The notes under the pieces were generated by a model. That model was given only the letters and a program-made list of their open reading frames with translations. It ran no database searches and had not been told where the DNA came from. This document shows, one piece after another, positions 1-10,312 of a DNA stretch of 64,000 nucleotides. Location of the stretch: contig JAMQCK010000054.1 of the NCBI GenBank assembly GCA_024196135.1, positions 52,811 to 116,810 of the forward strand, read 5' to 3'. The DNA is from Pleurotus ostreatus/Saccharomyces cerevisiae fusant (Eukaryota > Opisthokonta). Both the position numbers and the translations under genes were made by a program. Position 1 is the stretch's first letter, and each line of letters opens with the position of its first letter.

Positions 1-790
1 AGTTGAGGTCAAGGTACGCGTGGGGTGGTCTGCGTATATGCGGTTCGGGCGGATGGGGACGGAGGTGAAGGAGAGGAAGAGGAGGCGAAGGAGAGGATGA
101 GGAGGTGGAGGGGAGGTGTAGGTGTGTACATTGGGAGGAAGAGGATGTGCATCGGTATGAGGGGGCGGCGCATTGGGGACGAGGATGGCAGCGGGTGAGG
201 TGAGGATGTGGAGGCAGACCTAGTAAGGACGGCTATGAGCGCGACGGACGCGATAAGACACAACGAAGCACGCACACGCACGCACGCATCTCCTCCGGAC
301 GCACGGGGGAGGCATGGGACGCGGGTAGGGAGCGCTCAATCGCAGGTAGAGCTACGTCGATCGCAGGTAGGCTGTCTTCGATCACTTGCAGGCGGCGTCG
401 ATCGCAGCCACTGTTCTTGTCCTCAATGACGCGCATGACGTCGCCAGCCGCAGACGCCCGTCCTCGCTCGCACGCCCCCCATCCTCGCCCACAGCCACGA
501 CAGCAAGAGGCAAGCAGAGACCCGTCGATCGGTCCGGGGTCGCGAGCGCGTCGATGCACGCGTCACGGTGATCGCGTCGCGCGTCAGACGAACATGACGG
601 CCCGCGTCACTCCCGCCCCTTGCTTCCGTACCACCATCGGCGCATGCACCTCGATCGTCCCAGCCTTCCTCTCACAAACCTCTTTCCCGCCCCTACCCCG
701 TCATGCATACACCCATTCTACTGTACCTCCTGCTTCCATCCTCCAATCGCTCTACCTCGTCGGAACTTGTGCTCTGAACTCCTCCTCACT
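1..790. other. Non-coding upstream stretch
   Basis: I see no gene here. The first 200 bases are purine-rich (many gga/gag runs) and the rest is low-complexity, with direct repeats of a 'tcgatcgcag' type around 345-410. The open frames are short, proline/arginine-rich and overlap on both strands, which is what GC-rich non-coding DNA gives. Confidence 0.6.
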
Positions 791-889
791 GCCCTGCTAG
801 CTCAGTGGTAGAGCGTCGCACTCGTATCTTCGCATCTCCTGTGGAAGTATACCATGCGAAGGTCAGTCGTTCAAGTCGGCTGTGGGGCA
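791..889 (+). tRNA. tRNA-Thr (anticodon CGT) with 27-nt intron
   Basis: A full cloverleaf can be drawn. The acceptor stem pairs 791-797 with 882-888, with A889 as discriminator. The D arm is 800-814, the anticodon stem pairs 816-820 with 855-859, and the T arm is 865-881 with loop TTCAAGT. The anticodon is CGT at 823-825. After A826 an intron of 27 nt (827-853) sits at the canonical position one base 3' of the anticodon, and the loop resumes at A854. A T-run follows 23 nt downstream. The T loop and D arm supply the internal B and A boxes for Pol III. Confidence 0.9.
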
Positions 890-911
890 CATATCCCAAT
901 ACCAGACCTAG

Positions 912-916
912 TTTTT
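912..916 (+). terminator. Pol III terminator of tRNA-Thr
   Basis: Five Ts on the sense strand just downstream of the tRNA-Thr gene, the usual minimal RNA polymerase III stop signal. Confidence 0.6.
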
Positions 917-1081
917 GGATTTACGCAAGCGCTTCTTTTTCATTCCATCCTCCTCAGACGCCCCTCCCTCTCATTCTATCCCTTCTTCTTCGATCGGAGC
1001 CTTCTTTTTACATTCGAATGCCCTTTGAACTTGCAGGAAAGCCGCACTCCTCTGCCGGACCGTTTGAGAGCGACGGCGCTG

Positions 1082-1260
1082 CCTTCGTATCGTTCTGGGA
1101 GCGAATACACACCTTCTTATTGTTCTGGGTGTGAAGGCCGCCCTTCGTCTCGTTCTGGGAGCCACGGCGCTGCCTTCGTCTCGTTCTGGGAGCGAATACA
1201 CGCCTTCGTCTCGTTCAGGGAGCGAATACACGCCTTGATCTCGTTCTGGGAGCGAATGTC
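1082..1260. repeat. Minisatellite, about 30-bp unit, about 6 copies
   Basis: The core 'cgttctgggagcgaatacac' recurs with starts near 1091, 1121 (diverged), 1151, 1182, 1212 and 1242, a period of 30-31 bp. Copies differ by point changes. No gene is supported across it. Confidence 0.85.
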
Positions 1261-1486
1261 GCCCTCGCCTGCGTTTGGGTGCGGGCTGCCTCCTTTGGGA
1301 TGAGGGTGGGGAGGGGAGGAGAGAGAGGGCTCGGGCAGCAGGGAGGGGGCGCGGTGGACGGCGCTCGGGCAGGGAAGAGAGGGCAGGGGAGAGAGGGCTC
1401 GGGCAGGGAAGAGAGGGCGCGGTGGACGAGACGGAGGAGGATAGTAGAAATGTGCGAGCGCTGGGGCGGAGGGGCGCGACCTCTCC

Positions 1487-1632
1487 CGCATCATCCCCCG
1501 CGCACCCCTCCCGCATCATCGCCCGCGCACCCCTGCCGCATCATCGCCCGCGCACCCCTCCCGCATCATCGCCCGCGCACCCCTCCCGCATCATCGCCCG
1601 CGCACCCCTCCCGCATCATCGCCCGCGCATCC
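1487..1632. repeat. Minisatellite, 25-bp unit, about 6 copies
   Basis: The unit contains 'cccgcatcatcgcccgcgca' followed by 'cccct'. Copies are nearly identical; one has g for c in the 'cccctgccg' copy. The unit length is not a multiple of three, which argues against coding. Confidence 0.9.
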
Positions 1633-1671
1633 TCACCCTGACCGCTCTCCCTCTGCTGTCCGCCCTCTGTT

Positions 1672-1786
1672 GTCCTCCCACTCCGTTATCCTCCCACTCC
1701 GTTATCCTCCCACCCATCATCCTCCCACTCCGTTATCCTCCCTCTCCGTTATCCTCCCTCTCCGTTATCCTCCCTCTCCGTTATCC
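1672..1786. repeat. Pyrimidine-rich 15-16 bp tandem repeat
   Basis: Repeats of 'tccgttatcctccctc' and 'actccgttatcctccc'. Almost pure pyrimidine on this strand. Confidence 0.8.
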
Positions 1787-1869
1787 TATATCCTTCCCGG
1801 CCTCCCTCCAACCTTGATCCTATCTCCCCCCCTTCACCCCCCTCCCCCCTTTGCCCCCATCCTCCCCCC

Positions 1870-2037
1870 TTCCTGCGTTCGCCCTCCTTCCTCCCTTCGC
1901 CCCCCTTCCTGCGTTCGCCGTCTTTCCTGCGTTCGCCCTCCTTCCTGCGTTCGCCCTCCTTCCTGCGTTCGCCCTCTTTCCTGCGTTCGCCGTCTTTCCT
2001 GCGTTCGCCGTCTTTCCTGCGTTCGCCCTCTTTCCTG
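1870..2037. repeat. Minisatellite, 18-bp unit, about 9 copies
   Basis: The unit is 'ttcctgcgttcgccctct', with ctcc/gtct variants at the 3' end of the unit. The period is a multiple of three, so frames stay open on both strands, but the predicted peptides are pure repeat and no gene flanks them. Confidence 0.85.
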
Positions 2038-2103
2038 ATGCCTACCCGAAAGCGGGATGATGCCCACCCGAGAGTGAACTACGCTAGAGCAGACAAGGAG
2101 CGA

Positions 2104-2217
2104 CGCGACGTGGTCAGCGACGCGGCACGGTCAGCGACACGACGTGGTCAGCGACGCGACGTGGTCAGCGATGCGACATGGTCATCGACGCGGCCTGGTC
2201 AGCGACGCGACATGGTC
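2104..2217. repeat. Diverged tandem repeat of 'gacgtggtcagcgac' type
   Basis: Seven diverged copies of about 15-18 bp containing 'tggtcagcgacgcgac'. Non-coding as far as I can see. Confidence 0.7.
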
Positions 2218-2279
2218 GTACGCTGCCTATCTCGATCGACTCTCCCCCAGGTTCGCTTCTTTCAAGAGCCGGCGAGTAT

Positions 2280-2400
2280 CGCGCTCGTACCACCGAGTAC
2301 CACCCTCGTACCACCGAGTACCACCCTCGTACCACCGGGTGTCGCCCTCGCATCGACAGGGACCGCGCTCGCGTCGACAGGGACTGCCAGTGCGCCCACA
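2280..2400. repeat. 21-bp and 22-24-bp tandem repeats just 3' of the F-box gene
   Basis: About three copies of 'gtaccaccgagtaccaccct' are followed by two to three copies containing 'tcgacagggaccgcgctcg'. The second unit has a single-copy counterpart just after the stop codon of the inverted paralogue (10187-10215), so it expanded in this arm only. Confidence 0.75.
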
Positions 2401-4600
2401 TCGACCTAGATCTCAAGCGCCTCCAAATTGGGAAAGTACCGCGCGAATGCAGCGAGGCGCGCCCCTCGCGGGCCACTGTTGCGCGTCCCTCGCGGGCCAC
2501 TGTTGCGCACCCCTCGCGGGCCATTGTTGCGCGCTCCCACCGCGTCCGCATCGCCCACACCCACCGCGTCCGCATCGCCCACACCCTCCGACGCGTGGAG
2601 TTCGAGCGCGCGCCCATCCCCCTCCCCTCTACCCACCTCCCTCACCGCGAACCGCCTCAGCCTCGGCCACGCCGCGCCCATCTCCCCAATGTCCTCCTCG
2701 TTGAACCTCACATCCATCCACACCAGCTCAAGGTCGACCAGGGCATGACACGCGTGCAGCGCGCGCAGGTCGCGAGGGGAAACAGTCGTACCGGACCAGT
2801 CGCCAGAGATGTTGGTGACGCCCTGGTCTCCGGTGAGGGTGGTGCCGGACCAGTCGCCAGAGATGGTCGTGCCGGACCAGTCTCCGGTGAGGGTGAGGTG
2901 GGTGAGAGTTTGGGCGGCAGACGAGCATGCGATGTCGGCGCACGCCTGCCGCAGGTGCGCCGGGCTCAGGATACGCTCTAGCGTGAGGTGTGTGAGCGCG
3001 GGCGGGCGGAAGACGCGGAGGACGGCGCCGCTGATGTAGGGCGCGAGGACGCCCGGGGTGAGGATGTCGACGGCGAGGGATCGGAGGCGCGGGGCGGTTT
3101 TCTTCTGGTTCGGGGCGATGTTCCTCTGGTGCGGGGCGATGTTCTTCTGGTGCGGGGCGATGTTCTTCGTCGCCGGGGACGTACCTGCGATCGTCCCCGT
3201 CGCCGGGGACGTATCTAAAGCTTCGTCCAGCTCAAACGAATGCGCCCGATAACCGTTGTACACCTGCAAGTGCTCGAGATTGGGTAAGGTGGCTATGGCG
3301 CGCAACGTCGCGGTGTCCAGGTGCGCGAAGTCGATGACGAGGGACTGGATGGTGTCGCCGAGGCGCGGTGAGGTGGCGTCTCCGAGGCGCGAGGAGGTGG
3401 TGTCACCGAGACGCGAGGAGGTACTTCCCCCGAGGCGAGAGGGGTCACCGTCCCTGCGCCGCGCCAGTAGCGCGCAAAAGAGATGATTCTGGTTCTCCGG
3501 GTAGTCGAGGACGACGTGCAGCTTCTTGACCGACGGGGGGAAGCATCCACGTCCGGAAAGCACCCCATCGAGCAAGATCCCCACCGTCCGCTGCAGCTCC
3601 TCCACTTCCATACTCCGATAATGCAAGATAAGATCGAGCTCGGTCACAGACGGCGCGAGGAGCGCGGCGAGCGCGTCCGCGTACCCGGCTACCAGGGTGA
3701 AGGTGCGGAGATTGGGGAAGATGCACTGCTGGTGTCGGTGCGGGTCGGTAGACCTGTCGTCCGGGGAGCGGAGCGCAGGACTATCGCCCGAGGAGCGTGG
3801 AGCTGATTCACGGGCGAGCGAGAGTGCGCGGGCAACTTTTGCGACGGATGGTCCATCGATCTCGAAGCTGCTATCGCTGTTGCGCAAGTCCAGATCACGG
3901 ACGAAGGGCGCGTAGAAGCGCATGCGGGCGACGTCGGTGGAAAGTAAATCGTCGACGGTAGTTATCCAGGTCTTTCAAGGGATTAGCTAAGGCTGAGAGG
4001 AAGACTGTTGATCGGGCGGAGGGTGGACGTGAAAGAAGAAAGAGGACGAGAAGGGCGAAGGAAGACAAAGGAATGTCGTTCACCGTCGTCTCCCCAGTAC
4101 TGCTTGACAACCCCCACTCACCTCACTATCCCTGTGCCTCTTGGATTCCGAAAGCAGCAAAATGAAGGGCTCGAGCGTGACGATCCGCTCCCACAGACGG
4201 CCTAGCGCGGGTTCGAGGAAGGCCCTACATGTGCGCGCGAGAGCGTTCAGCAGCTTTTCATCGGCAATGTGAGAGAATATGAGCTCCAGGAGCTCGGGGA
4301 TCTGGAGCGCGGCATGCATCAGCTGGGCGGCATGCATTAGTCGTACTCAATTAGCTGGGCGCCACGGGCGAGAGAATGATGCCGTTCGGCCGTTGCCGTG
4401 CAGACGCCACAAAGGAATCGCCTTTCTGGGCTTGACATCGTTTTTCCTTCCTCCCACGTACGCGGTACCGAAGGCCTTCGGTCGCGTCATTCTTCAGTAC
4501 GAAAGCGACATCCTCGTGAATCTGCGACTATGACCGTATTCTGCCGCGCAAGCCCGTTCGAGCGGCCACCCTCCAGCGGACGCACCTGTCTCTCCATCTC
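2380..4600. repeat. Left arm of a large inverted duplication
   Basis: This arm holds an F-box/LRR gene on the minus strand plus about 280 bp of 5' flank. It is recognisably similar, in reverse complement, to 8250-10215. In the 5' flank the block around 4385-4430 matches the reverse complement of about 8425-8470 almost base for base, and the block around 4545-4600 matches about 8250-8310. The similarity is clearly diverged rather than identical. The arms are separated by about 3.65 kb. Confidence 0.8.
2406..4319 (-). CDS. F-box/LRR-like protein, minisatellite-rich copy (FBL1)
   Basis: Two exons, complement(2406..3971, 4122..4319), 587 aa. Exon 1 (66 codons) encodes an F-box-like domain starting MHAALQIPELLELIFSHI; an in-frame ATG six codons upstream (4337) is an alternative start. 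The phase-0 intron of 150 nt has GTGAGT and a GCTAAT branch. Exon 2 encodes an LRR-like body. F-box proteins usually act as substrate adaptors of SCF ubiquitin ligases; that role is inferred here. The copy is about 70 residues longer than its inverted paralogue because of five in-frame tandem repeats: 8-aa units ending SRLGDT, 7-aa units such as KNIAPHQ, 9-aa units such as GDWSGTTIS, VGDADAVG pairs and NSGPRG units. The substrate is unknown. Confidence 0.75.
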
Positions 4601-5601
4601 CCAACGTCAATAGCTCCGTCTTCTCCGCGTACACCCACTGTAGACCTAAGCCTATCCACATACAGGCCCAACTCTATGTACTTCCCGCCTACCATACAAC
4701 CTACAGGTCCGCCCACGATCCCTACCTGCCCTAGCACATACTGAACGTTGACATTGTACCCCGCCCTTCCCCACCCCTCCCAACTCTTGCGTCAATCGCG
4801 GCCTGCTTCTATTCATTGTCTCAAGCTGCTTCTATCCAGTACATCCCATGCATATAGAACACGCCTCCCATGCATACAGAACCCGCCTCTCATGCCTAAA
4901 CCCACCCACCCCCCCCACCCCTGCGCCGGTGATCGTTTACCTCCCGGAGTCCTGGACGGGCGCTCGAGACCACGGTAGATACCTCCCCGAATCCCCGCTC
5001 AGTTCGCAGCACTGAGCACGCTCGCAGCACTGAGCACGTTCGCAGCACTGAGCACGTTCGTGTCTTTCCCAAAGCTGCAACACGGCAAGAAAGTCGAAGA
5101 ATGGACAGACGAAGGTCCCCCGAGGACGCGTGGGAGGTCGCGCGGTGCAACGGCAGGCGCTCCAGGCCCGCGCCAGCGCGCCATCCGCGCAGGGTCTCGC
5201 GAGCTGGATTGCCCGCTGATGGCAGGGAGGGCCCCGCGCTGCTGATGAAGGGCACCGCGCCGCTGATGGAGGGGCGGCGGTGATGGTCTGGGCGCGCGCC
5301 GCCCGCTAGGCGTGATGGGGAGCCCTGGCGGTGAATGGAGCCCTGGCGTAAACGGGGGAACCTCAGCCTATCGGGGCATGGAGGAGCCTATCGGTGCAAG
5401 ACGGGGGGAGGGCGTGCACCCGGTGGTGGGTACCGCGGTCTGTCGCTTGCTTGCTTCTTACGCATTCGCCTGCTGTCGACGTGTCTGACACCCTACTGCG
5501 CGCTTTCAACCTGATTTCCTCCTGCTCGACCTGATCTACTCGCCAACCCTCACTGCTCTCTTCACCTTTGACGCGCGCCTACGCTTCACTGCCTCACCAT
5601 C
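4338..5601. other. Intergenic region between the left arm and the FAD monooxygenase gene
   Basis: The first 260 bases belong to the inverted duplication. The remainder is C-rich and shows no supported gene. An 18-bp tandem repeat with unit 'tcgcagcactgagcacgt' occurs three times at about 5004-5058. The last few hundred bases should hold the promoter of the FAD monooxygenase gene; I see no clear TATA box. Confidence 0.5.
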
Positions 5602-7924
5602 ATGACCGTCTCGCCACCCAACCTACGCATCGCGATCGTGTACGTAGCCCGTCCTTCTCTCGATCATCTTCCCCGCCTGCACCACTTCACTCATCGGCCG
5701 CCGCCCCATACACCACTCGCATACCCCGCCAAGCCCAACTCCTACACTCACTGACTCGTCCACAGTGGCGGCGGCATCGCCGGCCTCTCCCTCGTCCTCG
5801 CGCTCCAGCGCTTCTGCTCCTCCATCCAGAACCTCGAGATCACCGTCTATGAGGCCGCTCCCCTCCTAGATCAGGCGGGCGCGGGGCTCGGCATGTACAC
5901 GCGCACCCTGGGTATCCTGCGCGATCTCGGGCTGGAGGAAGAGCTCGCAAAGTTCGAGGCGCAGGATAAGCATAGCTTGGGTGAGTTCTGGGGAGGGTAG
6001 ATGGGTTGTGAAGAGCAGGGGCTAACCAAATGACTATACTCTAGTATGGCGCGTGCGGAAGAGCGATATGAAGGAGGGGAAGCATGTGCACGATATGTAT
6101 CTGGATGACGGTGCGTATTCTCCCTCTCTCTCTCGTTCCTGCTTTCGTTCTTCTCCCCCTCCTTCGATCTCCTCTCCCCTTCTCCCCCTCTCCCCCTCTC
6201 CCTCTCTCCCTCTCTCCCCATGTCTTCATGTCACTAACCCCTCCCCCCAGGCCCCCTCATGCTCTTCCACCGCGCGGACTTCCAGGGCATGATCCTCCGC
6301 CACCTCCCGCCCTCAGTCCGCGTCCACCTCTCGCACCGGCTCGTCGGCTTCACGGAGTCCCCTCGCGGCTTCACGGAGTCCGCTCGGGTGTCATCTTCAT
6401 CGTCCTCTTCATCCTCAGTCCCATCCCCATCCTCATCCACCACCGCGGACTCCACCGAGATCTGCCTCGAGTTCGAGAACGGCGCAACGGCAACGTGTGA
6501 CGTGCTCATCGGCGCGGACGGCCTGCGCTCGCGCGTCAGGCGCGGGCTGGCGGATTTGGCGGAGGCGGAGGTGGCGGTGGCGGCGGCGAGGTCGGTGGAG
6601 GCTGAGGCAACGAGTTCGGCGGAGACTCAATCAGCGAGGTCGGGCGGGTCGGGGGTGGGGGAAACGGAGACGACGGGGGTGACGGTGGCGAAGGCGGGGA
6701 AGGATCACCATACGTTCCACTCTGCCGAGCTCTTCGCTGCGCGGGCGGAGCCTGTATGGACGGGGACGTATGTGTACCGCGGGCTGGTCGAGACGGCGAA
6801 GCTCGCCGAGCGCTGGCCCGGGCACCCGGCGTTGACGATTCCGTTCCAGGTACGCGCGCATTTGTGACTGAACCAGAGAGTCGAAGCTGACCTTGTACTT
6901 GTCATAGTACGTCGGGAAAGATAGGGTATGCTCCCTTCCCCTCAAACCTGCTTGATGCGTTAGTTGACACGCCACCCCCAGCACCTCACCAGCTACCCCA
7001 TTGCACAGGGGAAGTACATCAACGTCGTCCCCAACATCACCAACTTCGCGCGCTCGGGAATCCGGATGAGCCCTGAGGAAGCAGCGACGACAAAGGCGAC
7101 GACGGAGGAGGTGCTGAAGGAGTTCGAGGATTGGGAGGATGAGGTGAAGGTGCTGATTGAGGTGCGTATGACGAGTGGGCTTCATGCTCTTTTGTTGAGT
7201 GATGCCTGAATTTCGGACGCTGACGAGGGCTTGATCAGCTCATGGAGGTCCTCGGTCGATGGTCTATTCAGACGCTGGATGCATTGCCAACCTATACAGC
7301 GGGCAAAGTTATACTACTCGGCGACGCAGTGAGTCCTACCCCTCTGCTTTCTCGACCGCCATCTCTGACGTGCTTTCAGGCCCACGCTATGTCCCAACAT
7401 CTCGGCGCCGGTGCAGGTCAGGGTATTGAAGTTGGTTCTGCGCTTTTTTCTCGGTCGCTCGTTGCTAACTCACTGCTTCCAAGGACGCATACGTTCTCGG
7501 GAAATGCTTCGCCAAAGCTTTCGCCGAGGGCCACGCCGACCCCGTCCCTCGCGCCGCCGCGCTCTACAACGCCCTCCGACTACCCATCGGCAACCACGTC
7601 CAGGAGCGCTCCATGCTCATGGGGCGGGTCTACACCTTCGACCTGGACCTGATCTACGAGGACAGGCGGGCGGACGGTCGCGATTCACCAGAGGTGTCCG
7701 CGCCGAAGTTTGACACCGCGCATGAGAGCGAGGCGGCCGTGAACAGGGAGTGGGAGCGCCGACTGAACGCCCGCGCGAAGAAGGCGTTCGCGCTGCCCGC
7801 AGACTGGGCGGAGATGGACGACACGGCGCGCGTATCGTGGCTAACGGTCGACAGCTACAACTGGCAGAACAGCGCGTTCATCAGGGAGCGCGACGCGGAG
7901 ACGGCGCGAGTGCTGGGGATGTGA
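5602..7924 (+). CDS. FAD-dependent monooxygenase, salicylate-hydroxylase-like
   Basis: Nine exons: 5602..5639, 5766..5980, 6045..6110, 6251..6849, 6908..6925, 6982..7161, 7239..7328, 7380..7430, 7484..7924; 565 aa. Every junction is GT-AG and keeps frame. The family's three motifs are present: the dinucleotide-binding GGGIAG at about residues 14-19, GADG in CDVLIGADGLRSRVRR at about 194-197, and the GD motif in VILLGDAAHAM at about 400. These enzymes use NAD(P)H and FAD to hydroxylate aromatic or alicyclic substrates; this substrate is unknown. The exon at 6908-6925 is only 18 nt, but YVGKD then joins to HLTSYPI as the family expects. Unusual are a serine run (about residues 154-170) and an Ala/Glu-rich insert after the DG motif. 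It sits in the spacer of the inverted duplication. Confidence 0.88.
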
Positions 7925-8250
7925 GCGGGATGTGAGGTCATTCAGATGGCAGACCCAATATCGCCGCCGTCAATGCCAGTGATTAGGCGAAGGTGGTCAG
8001 TTCCTCGTAGTATTTATCGATTAGACCCTTGTTATCCCGCTGTGCTATATATGTTCTTCTATACTCGATGTGCGGCAGCGCATGCACAAGAACGAGCCCT
8101 TGTAGGTAAGTACGGAGAGATGAACGGTGACGCACCATAGATAATAGGCCCCCCGGAATCTCACCAAAATGTCCAATCCTAGATTCGAGATTTTGGGGCA
8201 TATCCGTCGCACGGATTTTGGCCGATTTTGAGGGGTTTCTGGCGCACTAA
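7925..8250. other. Intergenic, 3' flank of the FAD monooxygenase gene
   Basis: No gene is supported. AT content rises after the stop codon, as expected for a 3' UTR. The right arm of the inverted duplication starts near its end. Confidence 0.5.
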
Positions 8251-10215
8251 GATCGAACCTTCGCTCAAGGTGCATCCGGTGAGGGTTAGCCGCTCCCACG
8301 GGCTTGCGCGGCAATGTTCGTATGCTCGAGACGTTGATACTTTCATGCCAGAGGAATGGCGCAACAGAAGTTCGTCTACACGATGTCGTGGGAGGGAAGG
8401 AGCCAGCACAATGTCGAGCCAAGTAAGGCAATTCCTTTGTGGCGTCTGCACGGCAACGGCCGAACGCGCAGGCGGGGGCATCAATCTGATTCTCTCACCC
8501 GTGACGCCCATGTAATGCATGCCGCACTCCAGATCCCCGAACTCATAGAGCTCATATTCTCTCACATATCCGAGAAAAATTCTCTGAACGCCCTCGCGCG
8601 CACATGTAGGGCCTTCCTCGAACCCGCGCTAGGCCGTCTGTGGGAGCGGATCGTCACGCTCGAGCCCTTCATTTTGCTGCATTCGGAGTCGAAGAGGCAA
8701 AGGGATAGTGATGTGAGTGGGAATCTTCACGTAGTGATGGGGCGGCGACGATGAACGACATTCCTTTGTCCTTTTTCTTTCGCGTCTACCCTCCCCTCAA
8801 TCAACGGTTCTCTCAGCCTAGCTAATCCATTGAAAGACCTGGTTAACCACCATCGACGACCTAGCCTCCCCCGACGTCGCCCGCATGCGCTTCTACGCGC
8901 CCTTTGTCCGTGATCTGGACTTGCGCAACAGTGGTAGCGGCTTCGAGATCGACGGGCTATCCGTCGCAAAAGTTGCCCATGCACTCTCGCTCTCCCGTGA
9001 TTCAGCTTCACGCTCCTCAGGCGATAACTTTGGGTTCTGCTGGCCGGACAACAAGTCTTCACACCAGCACCGACACCAATTTATCTTCCCCAATCTCCGC
9101 ACCTTCACCCTCGTAGCTGGGTACGCGGACGCGCTCCCCGCGCTGCTCGCGCCATCTGTGACCGAGCTCGATCTTATCTTGCATTATCGGAATATGGGGG
9201 TGGAGGAGCTGCAGCGGACGATGGGGATCTTGCTCGATGGGGTGCCTTCCGGACGTGGATGCTTCCCCCCATCGGTCGAAAAGCTACACGTCGTGCTCGA
9301 CTACCCAGAAAACCAGAACCATCTATTTCGCGAGATACTGGCGCGGCGCAGGGATGGTACCTGCTCACGTCTCAGTGACACCATCTCACCGCGCCTCGGA
9401 GACACCATCCAGTCTCTCGTCATCGACTTCGCGCACCTGGACACCGCGACACTGCAAGCCATAGCCGCCTTACCCAATCTCGAGCACTTGGAGGTGTACA
9501 ACGGGTATCGGGCGCATTCGTTTGAGGACGACGCCCTAAATACTCCGCCACCAAAAAGTCAAATCGCCACGCGCCTCAAATCCCTCTCCGTCGACATCCT
9601 CACCCCGGGCGTCCTCGCGCCCTACATCAGCGGCACCGTCCTCCGCATCCTCCAGCCGCCCGCGCTAACGCACCTCACGATGGAGCGTATTCTGAGTCCC
9701 GAGCATCTGCGGCAGGCGTGCGCCGACATCGCATGCTCGTCTGCCGCCCAAACACTCACCCACCTCGCCCTCACCGGCGACTGGACCGTCACGACTGTTT
9801 CCCCTCGCGACCTGCGCGCGCTCCACGCGTGTCATGGTCTGGTCGACCTTGAGCTGGTGTGGCTCGAAATCAGGTTCGGGGCGGGGGATATTCGGCGGAT
9901 GGGCGAGGAGGGGAGTATCAAGCTCGCAGCGGAGAATATGGATATCAGCCTCGAAGAGGAGGAAATTCAGGAGATGGGCGAGGCGTGGCCGAGGCTGAGG
10001 CGGTTCGCGGTGAGGGAGGTGGATAGAGAGCCTCAGGAGGGAGACGCACACCAGCTCCACGCGCGTGACGTGGGCGATGCGGACGCGCCGGGAACGCGAA
10101 ATGACGGCTCCCGACGGGCGTGCTCGTTGCGCGGCCTGGCTGCATTTGCGCGGCACTTACCCAATCTGGAGGAACTTCAGATCTAGGCATAGTCCCTGTC
10201 GATGCGAACGCGGTA
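8250..10215. repeat. Right arm of a large inverted duplication
   Basis: Counterpart of 2380-4600 in reverse orientation: about 265 bp of 5' flank, the whole F-box/LRR gene, and about 30 bp past its stop ('agtccctgtcgatgcgaacg', which is tandemly repeated in the left arm). Similarity stops at about 10215-10225, just before the remnant of another F-box/LRR gene. Confidence 0.8.
8515..10186 (+). CDS. F-box/LRR-like protein, compact copy (FBL2)
   Basis: Two exons, 8515..8712 and 8837..10186, 515 aa. Exon 1 has exactly the same length (66 codons) and reading phase as FBL1 and encodes MHAALQIPELIELIFSHI, an F-box-like start. The 124-nt phase-0 intron begins GTGAGT, and GCTAATCC near its 3' end is a likely branch site. 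Exon 2 continues TWLTTIDDLASPDVAR then MRFYAPFVRDLDL, and the LRR-like body runs to LPNLEELQI. Compared with FBL1 it lacks most in-frame repeats, so it probably approximates the ancestral form. It is likely an SCF adaptor (inferred). The stop codon is followed in frame by the FBL-type remnant. Confidence 0.78.
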
Positions 10216-10312
10216 TTCGCTGGCTCCTGAAAGCGGCAAACTTAGGGGAGAAGGCAGCGTACTCACTGCGTGTACTCTATGCAAACTATGCATTTATTGT
10301 GTGGACAATTAC

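Noticed and set aside
1082..2400. Possible CRISPR-like arrays
   Set aside because: Repeats are directly adjacent with no unique spacers of constant length, and the genome is eukaryotic. They are minisatellites.
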